Positions 11,001-24,200 of a stretch of DNA of 64,000 nucleotides are shown here, piece by piece. The stretch is from Hydractinia symbiolongicarpus (taxonomy: Eukaryota > Cnidaria > Hydrozoa > Anthoathecata > Hydractiniidae), in NCBI RefSeq assembly GCF_029227915.1, contig NC_079875.1:32061501-32125500 (forward strand), given 5' to 3'. Each line of letters opens with the position of its first letter. Position 1 is the stretch's first letter. The notes under the pieces were generated by a model. The model searched no databases. It was given only the letters and a program-made list of their open reading frames with translations, and had not been told where the DNA came from. A program made the position numbers and the translations under genes.

Positions 11001-12971
11001 GTTCTATGTATTTAAGCCGTAAAATTGATAAACGAGGCATTTAAAAGAGACAAATGTCTCACATATTTGCGATTCTTCGTGTTGATACAAGATAAATGTC
11101 ATTTGGGGTGAACATCGTCTCAGGTTCTATATATTTTACTCGTAAAATTGATAAACGAGGCATTTCAAAGTGACGAGTGTCATGTACTTGCCATGTTTAG
11201 CATTGATACAAGATAATTGTCATTTAGGGTCGACAAGCTCGTCCCAGTTTCTATGTATTTTAGCCGTAAAATTGATAAACGAGGCATTTCAAAGTGACCA
11301 GTGCCATGTATTACCGATTTTTCGCATTGATACAGGATAATTGTTGCTTAGGGTCGACAACCTCGTCTCAGGTTCTATGTATTTTAGCCGTATAATTGAC
11401 AAACGAGGCATTTCAAAGTAACGACTGTCATGTACTTGCGACTTTTCTTATTGACACAAGATAATTGTCATTTAGGGTCGAGTACCTCGTCTCAGGTTCT
11501 ATATATTTTAGTTGTAAAATTGATAAACGAGGCATTAAAAGTGACCAGTGTCATGTATTTGCAATTTTTCGTATTGATACAAGATAATTGTCATTTAGGG
11601 TCGACAACCTCGTCCCAGTTTCTATGTATTTTGGCCGTAAAATTGATAAACGAGGCATTTCAAAGTGACCAGTGCCATCTATTTGCGATTTTTCGCATTG
11701 ATACAGGATAATTGTCGGTTAGGGTCGACAACTTCGTCTCAGGTTCTATGTATTTTAGCCGTATAATTGATAAACGAGGCATTTCAAAGTAACGAGTGTC
11801 ATGTACTTGCGATTTTTCGTTTTGATACAAGATAATTGTCATTTAGGGTCGAGTACCTTGACTCAGGTTCTATATATTTTAGCCGTAAAATTGATAAACG
11901 AGGCATTTAAAGGAGATAAATGTCTCACATATTTGCGATTCTTCGTGTTGATACAAGATAAATGTCATTTGGGGTCAACAACGTCTCAGGTTCTGTATAT
12001 TTTAGTTGTAAAATTGATAAACAAGGCATTTCAAAGTGACCAGTGCCATGTATTTGCAATTTTTCGTATTGATACAAGATAATTGTACCTTAGGGTCAGC
12101 AACGTCTCAGGTTTTCTATATTTTAGCCGTAAAATTGATAAACGAGGCATTTAAAAGAGACAAATGTCTCATATATTTGCGATTCTTCGTGTTGATACAA
12201 GATAATTGTCATTTAGGGACGACAATCTCGTCTCAGGTTCAATATATTTTAGTTGTAAAATTGATAAACGAGGCATTTCAAGGTGACGAGTGTCATGTAT
12301 TTGCAATTTTTTGTATTGATACAAGATAATTGTACCTTAGGGTCAGCAACCTCGTCTCAGGTTCTATATATTTTAGCCGTAAAATTGATAAACGAGGCAT
12401 TTAAAAGAGACAAATGTCTCACATATTTGCGCTTCTTCGTGTTGATACAAGATAAATGTCATTTGGGGTGAATAACGTCTCAGGTTCTATATATTTTACT
12501 CGTAAAATTGATAAACGAGGCATTTCAAAGTGACCAGTGTCATGTATTTGCAATTTTTCGTATTGATACAAGATAATTGTACCTTAGGGTCAGCAACGTC
12601 TCAGGTTCCATATATTTTAGTCGTAAAATTGATAAACGAGGCATTTTAAAGTGACCAGTGCCATGTATTTGCGATTTTTCGTATTGATACAGGATAATTG
12701 TCAATTAGGGTCAACAACTTCGTCTCAGGTTTTCTATATTTTAGCCGTAAAATTGATAAACGAGGCATTTAAAAGAGACAAATGTCTCATATATTTGCGA
12801 TTCTTCGTGTTGATACAAGATAAATGTCATTTGGGGTCAACAACGTCTCAGGTTCTGTATATTTTAGTTGTAAAATTGATAAACGAGGCATTTCAAAGTG
12901 ACCAGTGTCATGTATTTGCAATTTTTCGTATTGATACAAGATAATTGTACCTTAGGGTCAGCAACGTCTCA
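8031..12971 (+). repeat. Satellite array 2a
   Basis: About 40 monomers of the same satellite as at 856-3935, much more homogeneous. Two monomer classes mostly alternate. Class A has AAAAGAGACAAATGTCTCAT and class B has CAAAGTGACGAGTGTCATGT or the CCAGTG(C/T)CA variant. This gives a dimer period of about 247 bp, for example repeated starts at 12036 and 12283. Class A is about two bases longer than class B, and many monomers lack three bases (AACGTCTC instead of AACCTCGTCTC). Confidence 0.95.
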
Positions 12972-13305
12972 GGTTCCTTCTGGTATATACTATTTCACAT
13001 AATTCACTTAATTTCCCTATGTGAACAGTACATTATCTATATTATTACGAGAGTGTAGTTTAATTCAAAACAGCAGGATCACTTTACAGGTCTTTGCAGA
13101 TGCAGGTTCATACCCTGTCACTCTCAATATATAAATCATAGCTACAAAATCTGACTTTGACGAGCTGACCCCAGTCGCGTAGATTATAAAAATGGTTCTA
13201 GAAAGTGAGTTGTGAAGTAATTCCTAGTTGAGGGTAACTATTATTCCATTACCTACACTAGTTTATCCAATGATTGTACTTGATATATTTGTTTTTTAGG
13301 TTTAG

Positions 13306-13424
13306 CCCTGTCCAGGATTCAAACCTAGATCTCTCATTTTTCATGAGTGTCATAGCCATTAGACCAACATAGCATCAATACGAAAACAGTTTTTAATTTG
13401 TACAGGTTAGTCCAATAACAGGAA
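13306..13424 (-). mobile_element. tRNA-like SINE head, copy 3 (duplicate of copy 2)
   Basis: It lies inside the 7,234 bp duplication and corresponds to 6072-6190. It was copied with the segment and is not an independent insertion. Confidence 0.55.
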
Positions 13425-13681
13425 AATGAATGAAAAACTTGTTTGCTAATTTCTACGATAATCTTGGCAAAATCACTCTAATAATACATATATGAAACAC
13501 CAATTTTCAGTATAAATATTTTGTATCAATTAAATGAATTTACGGTGCAATGTGTTTTGGAATGTATACAGTGAATTAGTCACAACAAAAAGCTGTTATT
13601 TGCTACCAGATTTTCTTTTTTTCTGTTGGCTGTATTACAATACTTCAAAAACTAAATAAAACTCTGTAAAATGAACTGTCA

Positions 13682-14149
13682 TTATTCACTTGAAAGAAGT
13701 CCCTCTAATCTACGAATTATTACTTCCTTGTTCCCAGCAACTGAACGATTGTGAATTTTTAGATGACTTCTAAACTCAGACATGGTTAATTGTGATGGGA
13801 TGATAATATTTGGATTGACACAGCGACCATTAGTATGACTTGATTTCACATGACAGCTTAGCATAGATTCATCAGAAAATGTCATTTCACAACTCTTACA
13901 TGCAACTGGTTTTAATATTGCAACAACATCTGCAATCAAATGACCACTTTGAGCACATTGAATAATCTTTGTTGAATTGAAACAGGTTTCACAAATATCA
14001 GAATTGTTAAAGGAGGGACGCGAGCAATAAGAATAAATAACATCACTATCATCGAAATTTGGCTTTCTTGGTCTATAGTGGGAGTGATAGGTTGCTTTTG
14101 TAGGAAAATGATACGGTAGGTAGAAGTTACGTACAGATCTTGACCTCAT
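13682..14149 (-). CDS. C2H2 zinc finger + SAP domain protein, 3' exon, copy 2
   Basis: Protein identical to the copy at 6448-6915; the A/G difference at 13772 is silent. It has the same finger and the same C-terminal SAP motif. The duplication is too young to tell whether either copy is under selection. Confidence 0.58.
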   Translation of the reverse strand: MRSRSVRNFYLPYHFPTKATYHSHYRPRKPNFDDSDVIYSYCSRPSFNNSDICETCFNSTKIIQCAQSGHLIADVVAILKPVACKSCEMTFSDESMLSCHVKSSHTNGRCVNPNIIIPSQLTMSEFRSHLKIHNRSVAGNKEVIIRRLEGLLSSE

Positions 14150-14418
14150 ACTGCTGGTTTAGTAAAGTGATCTCATTTTCTAGTTCAGTTTTCTCCACAA
14201 TAGTTTTATCGAATTGCTCTCTTTTTTCGATTTCTTGAAGCGTCAGCTCATTTACAGATAATTCCTATGTCTCCTTCTGGGCAATGAGTGTTCTAACCTG
14301 ACTATTTTTCAAAGTTGGGGAGAACTTCCAAAACACCAACTGCACCTCTTTGTCACATTTAACTTTATGCCCGATGGCCTTTGAACACTGGCCCTTATTT
14401 CTATTACAACAAACATCA
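14127..14418 (-). pseudogene. Upstream exon of the zinc finger/SAP gene, broken, copy 2
   Basis: Duplicate of 6893-7184, with the same acceptor, the same in-frame TAG (14267-14265) and the same frame conflict with the next ORF. The breaks therefore predate the duplication or are normal features of the gene. Confidence 0.42.
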
Positions 14419-15264
14419 CTAAAAATAAAAAAAACAAGGCTAAGTTTAGCTACCTAGCTCTATAGCTAGCTAGCTATATTTTAGCTAGAGCTCTTCTAAA
14501 CTATATGTTCTACTATAACTAAATGCAAATAATCTTAGCTAGCTATTTATTAACTAGTTTTAGGCCGATTTAAAAAAAGTAAAATGTTTAGCTACGCTTT
14601 TTATTGGCTAAAATTAAAAAAACATAATGGCCAAAGCATTTTCCACTGCTAGGACTCACACGAAAGGTTATGGTGTTCGGTAGAAATTAAAATGCACTTT
14701 ATATATTGATTTGTAACTCTAGTTTTACCTTAAACCCGCATCTGAATTTTCTTGAGCAGACTTCATAAATATTGATTACAATTTCTACCTTGTTAAAATT
14801 TACAAAAGTTACGGCAAACTTGATATATGACAACCAAATATTCAATAATCCAAAAATTTGACATATTTTGGCGCTCCGGAATAATATTTTCTACTTCTAT
14901 CAAAAAGCCACAAAGTAGAACCACGCAGAAACCTTTCCTGTTTCATAGTTGACCGAGGTGATAGCTTTTAGTTACAAATCATAATAGAGGTCAAAAACGA
15001 TAATAATGCAATGCATGGCTGCTTTAACTTAGGTATAATTTGCAAAACTGGCCATGTAAGAGGTGAAATGAGTTACTTTAACTTACTAATTTTTATTTAG
15101 CTTAATTTTATGATGTCAAAATTATACTTAGTGAATACATTTCTCAAGGAATGAGAGGGTTGTGTTATCGTCCTTACGGAATAACTAGGCGCGGGAAGCG
15201 CATTATGAGCTATTAAGATGACGTTACTTGGTTGAAAATTTTGCCAATCTGAACGCCGTGCAGC
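14419..15264. other. Gene-free unique DNA, duplicate of 7185-8030
   Basis: Same content as 7185-8030, with a single A to T change seen at 15083. No gene is recognised. The Helentron-like terminal motif is again next to the satellite. Confidence 0.4.
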
Positions 15265-18200
15265 TTCTTTACACTTTAGCCGTAAAATTGATAAACGAGG
15301 CATTTAAAAGAGACAAATGTCTCATATATTTGCAATTCTTCGTGTTGATACAAGATAATTGTCATTCAGGGTCAACAACCTCGTCTCAGGTTCTATATAT
15401 TTTAGCCGTAAAATTGATAAACGAGGCATTTAAAAGAGAAAAATGTCTCACATATTTGCGATTCTTCGTGTTGATACAAGATAAATGTCATTTGGGGTCA
15501 ACAACGTCTCAGGTTCTGTATACTTTACTCGTAAAATTGATAAACGAGGCATTTCAAACTGACGAATGTCATGTACTTGCCATTTTTAGCTTTGATACAA
15601 GATAATTGTCAATTAGGGTCAACAACCTCGTCTCAGGTTCAATGTATTTAAGCCGTAAAATTGATAAACGAGGCATTTAAAAGAGACAAATGTCTCACAT
15701 ATTTGCGATTCTTCGTGTTGATACAAGATAAATGTCATTTGGGGTGAACAACGTCTCAGGTTCTATATATTTTACTCGTAAAATTGATAAACGAGGCATT
15801 TCAAAGTGACGAGTGTCATGTACTTGCCATGTTTAGCATTGATACAAGATAATTGTCATTTAGGGTCGACAAACTCGTCCCAGTTTCTATGTATTTTAGC
15901 CGTAAAATTGATAAACGAGGCATTTCAAAGTGACCAGTGCCATGTATTTGCGCTTTTTCGCATTGATACAGGATAATTGTTGCTTAGGGTCGACAACCTC
16001 GTCTCAGGTTCTATGTATTTTAGCCGTATAATTGACAAACGAGGCATTTCAAAGTAACGAGTGTCATGTACTTGCGACTTTTCTTATTGACACAAGATAA
16101 TTGTCAATTAGGGTCGAGTACCTCGTCTCAGGTTCTATATATTTTAGTTGTAAAATTGATAAACGAGGCATTAAAAGTGACCAGTGTCATGTATTTGCAA
16201 TTTTTCGTATTGATACAAGATAATTGTCATTTAGGGTCGACAACCTCGTCCCAGTTTCTATGTATTTTGGCCGTAAAATTGATAAACGAGGCATTTCAAA
16301 GTGACCAGTGCCATCTATTTGCGATTTTTCGCATTGATACAGGATAATTGTTGGTTAGGGTCGACAACTTCGTCTCAGGTTCTATGTATTTTAGCCGTAT
16401 AATTGATAAACGAGGCATTTCAAATTAACGAGTGTCATGTACTTGCGATTTTTCGTTTTGATACAAGATAATTGTCATTTAGGGTCGAGTACCTTGTCTC
16501 AGGTTCTATATATTTTAGCCGTAAAATTGATAAACGAGGCATTTAAAAGAGATAAATGTCTCACATATTTGCGATTCTTCGTGTTGATACAAGATAATTG
16601 TCATTTGGGGTCAACAACGTCTCAGGTTCCATATATTTTAGTCGTAAATTTGATAAACGAGGCATTTTAAAGTGACGAGTGTCATGTACTTGCCATTTTT
16701 AGCATTGACACAAGATAATTGTCATTCAGGGTCAACAACCTCGTCTCAGGTTCTATATATTTTAGCCGTAAAATTGATAAACGAGGCATTTAAAAGAGAC
16801 AAATGTCTCACATATTTGCGATTCTTCGTGTTGATACAAGATAAATGTCATTTGGGGTCAACAACGTCTCAGGTTCTGTATACTTTACTCGTAAAATTGA
16901 TAAACGAGGCATTTCAAAGTGACGAATGTCATGTACTTGCCATTTTTAGCTTTGATACAAGATAATTGTCAATTAGGGTCAACAACCTCGTCTCAGGTTC
17001 TATGTATTTAAGCCGTAAAATTGATAAACGAGGCATTTAAAGGAGACAAATGTCTCACATATTTGCGATTCTTCGTGTTGATACAAGATAAATGTCATTT
17101 GGGGTGAACAACGTCTCAGGTTCTATATATTTTACTCGTAAAATTGATAAACGAGGCATTTCAAAGTGACGAGTGTCATGTATTTGCGATTTTTCGTATT
17201 GATACAAGATAATTGTCATTTAGGGTCAACAACCTCGTCTCAGGTTCAATGTATTTAAGCCGTAAAAATGATAAACGAGGCATTTAAAGGAGACAAATGT
17301 CTCACATATTTGCGATTCTTCGTGTTGATACAAGATAATTGTCAATTAGGGTCGAGTACCTCGTCTCAGGTTCTATATATTTTAGTTGTAAAATTGATAA
17401 ACGAGGCATTAAAAGTGACCAGTGTCATGTATTTGCAATTTTTCGTATTGATACAAGATAATTGTCATTTAGGGTCGACAACCTCGTCCCAATTTCTATG
17501 TATTTTGGCCGTAAAATTGATAAACGAGGCATTTCAAAGTGACCAGTGCCATCTATTTGCGATTTTTCGCATTGATACAGGATAATTGTTGGTTAGGGTC
17601 GACAACTTCGTCTCAGGTTCTATGTATTTTAGCCGTATAATTGATAAACGAGGCATTTCAAAGTAACGAGTGTCATGTACTTGCGATTTTTCGTTTTGAT
17701 ACAAGATAATTGTCATTTAGGGTCGAGTACCTTGTCTCAGGTTCTATATATTTTAGCCGTAAAATTGATGAACGAGGCATTTAAAAGAGATAAATGTCTC
17801 ACATATTTGCGATTCTTCGTGTTGATACAAGATAAATGTCATTTGGGGTCAACAACCTCTCAGGTTCTGTATATTTTAGTTGTAAAATTGATAAACGAGG
17901 CATTTCAAAGTGACCAGTGTCATGTATTTGCAATTTTTCGTATTGATACAAGATAATTGTACCTTAGGGTCAGCAACCTCGTCTCAGGTTCTACATATTT
18001 TAGCCGTAAAATTGATAAACGAGGCATTTAAAAGAGACAAATGTCTCACATGTTTGCGATTCTTCGTGTTGATACAAGATAAATGTCATTTGGGGTCAAC
18101 AACATCTCAGGTTCTGTATACTTTACTCGTAAAATTGATAAACGAGGCATTTCAAACTGACGAGTGTCATGTTCTTGCCATTTTTAGCATTGATACAAGA

Positions 18201-21200
18201 TAATTGTCAATTAGGGTCAACAACCTCGTCTCAGGTTCTATGTATTTAAGCCGTAAAATTGATAAACGAGGCATTTAAAAGAGACAAATGTCTCACATAT
18301 TTGCGATTCTTCGTGTTGATACAAGATAAATGTCATTTGGGGTGAACATCGTCTCAGGTTCTATATATTTTACTCGTAAAATTGATAAACGAGGCATTTC
18401 AAAGTGACGAGTGTCATGTACTTGCCATGTTTAGCATTGATACAAGATAATTGTCATTTAGGGTCGACAAGCTCGTCCCAGTTTCTATGTATTTTAGCCG
18501 TAAAATTGATAAACGAGGCATTTCAAAGTGACCAGTGCCATGTATTACCGATTTTTCGCATTGATACAGGATAATTGTTGCTTAGGGTCGACAACCTCGT
18601 CTCAGGTTCTATGTATTTTAGCCGTATAATTGACAAACGAGGCATTTCAAAGTAACGACTGTCATGTACTTGCGACTTTTCTTATTGACACAAGATAATT
18701 GTCATTTAGGGTCGAGTACCTCGTCTCAGGTTCTATATATTTTAGTTGTAAAATTGATAAACGAGGCATTAAAAGTGACCAGTGTCATGTATTTGCAATT
18801 TTTCGTATTGATACAAGATAATTGTCATTTAGGGTCGACAACCTCGTCCCAGTTTCTATGTATTTTGGCCGTAAAATTGATAAACGAGGCATTTCAAAGT
18901 GACCAGTGCCATCTATTTGCGATTTTTCGCATTGATACAGGATAATTGTCGGTTAGGGTCGACAACTTCGTCTCAGGTTCTATGTATTTTAGCCGTATAA
19001 TTGATAAACGAGGCATTTCAAAGTAACGAGTGTCATGTACTTGCGATTTTTCGTTTTGATACAAGATAATTGTCATTTAGGGTCGAGTACCTTGACTCAG
19101 GTTCTATATATTTTAGCCGTAAAATTGATAAACGAGGCATTTAAAGGAGATAAATGTCTCACATATTTGCGATTCTTCGTGTTGATACAAGATAAATGTC
19201 ATTTGGGGTCAACAACGTCTCAGGTTCTGTATATTTTAGTTGTAAAATTGATAAACAAGGCATTTCAAAGTGACCAGTGCCATGTATTTGCAATTTTTCG
19301 TATTGATACAAGATAATTGTACCTTAGGGTCAGCAACGTCTCAGGTTTTCTATATTTTAGCCGTAAAATTGATAAACGAGGCATTTAAAAGAGACAAATG
19401 TCTCATATATTTGCGATTCTTCGTGTTGATACAAGATAATTGTCATTTAGGGACGACAATCTCGTCTCAGGTTCAATATATTTTAGTTGTAAAATTGATA
19501 AACGAGGCATTTCAAGGTGACGAGTGTCATGTATTTGCAATTTTTTGTATTGATACAAGATAATTGTACCTTAGGGTCAGCAACCTCGTCTCAGGTTCTA
19601 TATATTTTAGCCGTAAAATTGATAAACGAGGCATTTAAAAGAGACAAATGTCTCACATATTTGCGCTTCTTCGTGTTGATACAAGATAAATGTCATTTGG
19701 GGTGAATAACGTCTCAGGTTCTATATATTTTACTCGTAAAATTGATAAACGAGGCATTTCAAAGTGACCAGTGTCATGTATTTGCAATTTTTCGTATTGA
19801 TACAAGATAATTGTACCTTAGGGTCAGCAACGTCTCAGGTTCCATATATTTTAGTCGTAAAATTGATAAACGAGGCATTTTAAAGTGACCAGTGCCATGT
19901 ATTTGCGATTTTTCGTATTGATACAGGATAATTGTCAATTAGGGTCAACAACTTCGTCTCAGGTTTTCTATATTTTAGCCGTAAAATTGATAAACGAGGC
20001 ATTTAAAAGAGACAAATGTCTCATATATTTGCGATTCTTCGTGTTGATACAAGATAAATGTCATTTGGGGTCAACAACGTCTCAGGTTCTGTATATTTTA
20101 GTTGTAAAATTGATAAACGAGGCATTTCAAAGTGACCAGTGTCATGTATTTGCAATTTTTCGTATTGATACAAGATAATTGTACCTTAGGGTCAGCAACG
20201 TCTCAGGTTCCATATATTTTCGTCGTAAAATTGATAAACGAGGCATTTCAAAGTGACCAGTGCCATCTATTTGCGATTTTTCGCATTGATACAGGATAAT
20301 TGTCGGTTAGGGTCGACAACTTCGTCTCAGGTTCTATGTATTTTAGCCGTATAATTGATAAACGAGGCATTTCAAAGTAACGAGTGTCATGTACTTGCGA
20401 TTTTTCGTTTTGATACAAGATAATTGTCATTTAGGGTCGAGTACCTTGTCTCAGGTTCTATATATTTTAGCCGTAAAATTGATGAACGAGGCATTTAAAA
20501 GAGATAAATGTCTCACATATTTGCGATTCTTCGTGTTGATACAAGATAAATGTCATTTGGGGTCAACAACCTCTCAGGTTCTGTATATTTTAGTTGTAAA
20601 ATTGATAAACGAGGCATTTCAAAGTGACCAGTGTCATGTATTTGCAATTTTTCGTATTGATACAAGATAATTGTACCTTAGGGTCAGCAACCTCGTCTCA
20701 GGTTCTACATATTTTAGTCGTAAAATTGATAAACGAGGCATTTAAAAGAGACAAATGTCTCACATATTTGCGATTCTTCGTGTTGATACAAGATAAATGT
20801 CATTTGGGGTCAACAACATCTCAGGTTCTGTATACTTTACTCGTAAAATTGATAAACGAGGCATTTCAAACTGACGAGTGTCATGTTCTTGCCATTTTTA
20901 GCATTGATACAAGATAATTGTCAATTAGGGTCAACAACCTCGTCTCAGGTTCTATGTATTTAAGCCGTAAAATTGATAAACGAGGCATTTAAAAGAGACA
21001 AATGTCTCACATATTTGCGATTCTTCGTGTTGATACAAGATAAATGTCATTTGGGGTGAACATCGTCTCAGGTTCTATATATTTTACTCGTAAAATTGAT
21101 AAACGAGGCATTTCAAAGTGACGAGTGTCATGTACTTGCCATGTTTAGCATTGATATAAGATAATTGTCATTTAGGGTCGACAAGCTCGTCCCATTTTCT

Positions 21201-24200
21201 ATGTATTTTAGCCGTAAAATTGATAAACGAGGCATTTCAAAGTGACCAGTGCCATGTATTACCGATTTTTCGCATTGATACAGGATAATTGTTGCTTAGG
21301 GTCGACAACCTCGTCTCAGGTTTTATGTATTTTAGCCGTATAATTGACAAACGAGGCATTTCAAAGTAACGAGTGTCATGTACTTGCGATTTTTCGTTTT
21401 GATACAAGATAATTGTCATTTAGGGTCGAGTACCTCGTCTCAGGTTCTATATATTTTAGTTGTAAAATTGATAAACGAGGCATTAAAAGTGACCAGTGTC
21501 ATGTATTTGCAATTTTTCGTATTGATACAAGATAATTGTCATTTAGGGTCGACAACCTCGTCCCAGTTTCTATGTATTTTGGCCGTAAAATTGATAAACG
21601 AGGCATTTCAAAGTGACCAGTGCCATCTATTTGCGATTTTTCGCATTGATACAGGATAATTGTCGGTTAGGGTCGACAACTTCGTCTCAGGTTCTATGTA
21701 TTTTAGCCGTATAATTGATAAACGAGGCATTTCAAAGTAACGAGTGTCATGTACTTGCGATTTTTCGTTTTGATACAAGATAATTGTCATTTAGGGTCGA
21801 GTACCTTGTCTCAGGTTCTATATATTTTAGCCGTAAAATTGATAAACGAGGCATTTAAAAGAGATAAATGTCTCACATATTTGCGATTCTTCGTGTTGAT
21901 ACAAGATAAATGTCATTTGGGGTCAACAACGTCTCAGGTTCTGTATATTTTAGTTGTAAAATTGATAAACAAGGCATTTCAAAGTGACCAGTGCCATGTA
22001 TTTGCAATTTTTCGTATTGATACAAGATATTTGTACCTTAGGGTCAGCAACGTCTCAGGTTTTCTATATTTTAGCCGTAAAATTGATAAACGAGGCATTT
22101 AAAAGAGACAAATGTCTCATATATTTGCGATTCTTCGTGTTGATACAAGATAATTGTCATTTAGGGACGACAATCTCGTCTCAGGTTCAATATATTTTAG
22201 TTGTAAAATTGATAAACGAGGCATTTCAAGGTGACGAGTGTCATGTATTTGCAATTTTTTGTATTGATACAAGATAATTGTACCTTAGGGTCAGCAACCT
22301 CGTCTCAGGTTCTATATATTTTAGCCGTAAAATTGATAAACGAGGCATTTAAAAGAGACAAATGTCTCACATATTTGCGCTTCTTCGTGTTGATACAAGA
22401 TAAATGTCATTTGGGGTCAACAACGTCTCAGGTTCTGTATATTTTTCTCGTAAAATTGATAAACGAGGCATTTCAAACTGACGAGTGTCATGTACTTGCC
22501 ATTTTTAGCATTGATACAAGATATTGTCAATTAGGGTCAACAACCTCGTCTCAGGTTCTATGTATTTAAGCCGTAAAATTGAGAAACGAGGCATTTAAAA
22601 GAGACAAATGTCTCACATATTTGCGATTCTTCGTGTTGATACAAGATAAATGTCATTTGGGGTGAATAACGTCTCAGGTTCTATATATTTTACTCGTAAA
22701 ATTGATAAACGAGGCATTTCAAAGTGACCAGTGCCATGTATTTGCAATTTTTCGTATTGATACAAGATAATTGTACCTTAGGGTCAGCAACGTCTCAGGT
22801 TCCATATATTTTAGTCGTAAAATTGATAAACGAGGCATTTTAAAGTGACCAGTGCCATGTATTTGCGATTTTTCGTATTGATACAGGATAATTGTCAATT
22901 AGGGTCAACAACTTCGTCTCAGGTTTTCTATATTTTAGCCGTAAAATTGATAAACGAGGCATTTAAAAGAGACAAATGTCTCATATATTTGCGATTCTTC
23001 GTGTTGATACAAGATAAATGTCATTTGGGGTCAACAACGTCTCAGGTTCTGTATATTTTAGTTGTAAAATTGATAAACGAGGCATTTCAAAGTGACCAGT
23101 GTCATGTATTTGCAATTTTTCGTATTGATACAAGATAATTGTACCTTAGGGTCAGCAACGTCTCAGGTTCCATATATTTTCGTCGTAAAATTGATAAACG
23201 AGGCATTTCAAAGTGACCAGTGCCATCTATTTGCGATTTTTCGCATTGATACAGGATAATTGTCGGTTAGGGTCGACAACTTCGTCTCAGGTTCTATGTA
23301 TTTTAGCCGTATAATTGATAAACGAGGCATTTCAAAGTAACGAGTGTCATGTACTTGCGATTTTTCGTTTTGATACAAGATAATTGTCATTTAGGGTCGA
23401 GTACCTTGTCTCAGGTTCTATATATTTTAGTTGTAAAATTGATGAACGAGGCATTTAAAAGAGATAAATGTCTCACATATTTGCGATTCTTCGTGTTGAT
23501 ACAAGATAAATGTCATTTGGGGTGAACAACGTCTCAGGTTCTATATATTTTAGCCGTAAAATTGATAAACGAGGCATTTAAAAGAGATAAATGTCTCACA
23601 TATTTGCGATTCTTCGTGTTGATACAAGATAAATGTCATTTGGGGTCAACAACCTCTCAGGTTCTGTATATTTTAGTTGTAAAATTGATAAACGAGGCAT
23701 TTCAAAGTGACCAGTGTCATGTATTTGCAATTTTTCGTATTGATACAAGATAATTGTACCTTAGGGTCAGCAACCTCGTCTCAGGTTCTACATATTTTAG
23801 CCGTAAAATTGATAAACGAGGCATTTAAAAGAGACAAATGTCTCACATATTTGCGATTCTTCGTGTTGATACAAGATAAATGTCATTTGGGGTCAACAAC
23901 ATCTCAGGTTCTGTATACTTTACTCGTAAAATTGATAAACGAGGCATTTCAAACTGACGAGTGTCATGTTCTTGCCATTTTTAGCATTGATACAAGATAA
24001 TTGTCAATTAGGGTCAACAACCTCGTCTCAGGTTCTATGTATTTAAGCCGTAAAATTGATAAACGAGGCATTTAAAAGAGACAAATGTCTCACATATATT
24101 AGCGATTCTTCGTGTTGATACAAGATAAATGTCATTTGGGGTGAACATCGTCTCAGGTTCTATATATTTTACTCGTAAAATTGATAAACGAGGCATTTCA

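Larger units (their letters stand above)
5738..12971 (+). repeat. 7,234 bp tandem duplication, copy 1
   Basis: Positions 5738-12971 recur at 12972-20205 with a constant offset of 7,234, including every satellite monomer. The unit starts GGTTCCTTCTGG, and the satellite at the far end has GGTTCCATAT (about 20206). GGTTCC is therefore a 6-bp microhomology at the junction. The two copies differ at very few places; I saw G6538/A13772 and A7849/T15083. Each unit has about 2.3 kb of unique DNA followed by about 4.9 kb of satellite. A very recent duplication or an assembly artefact would look the same. Confidence 0.92.
12972..20205 (+). repeat. 7,234 bp tandem duplication, copy 2
   Basis: Second copy of 5738-12971. 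Its right end runs into the satellite of 20206-26416 without a break, which is the expected outer boundary of a tandem duplication. See copy 1 for the junction and the differences. Confidence 0.92.
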
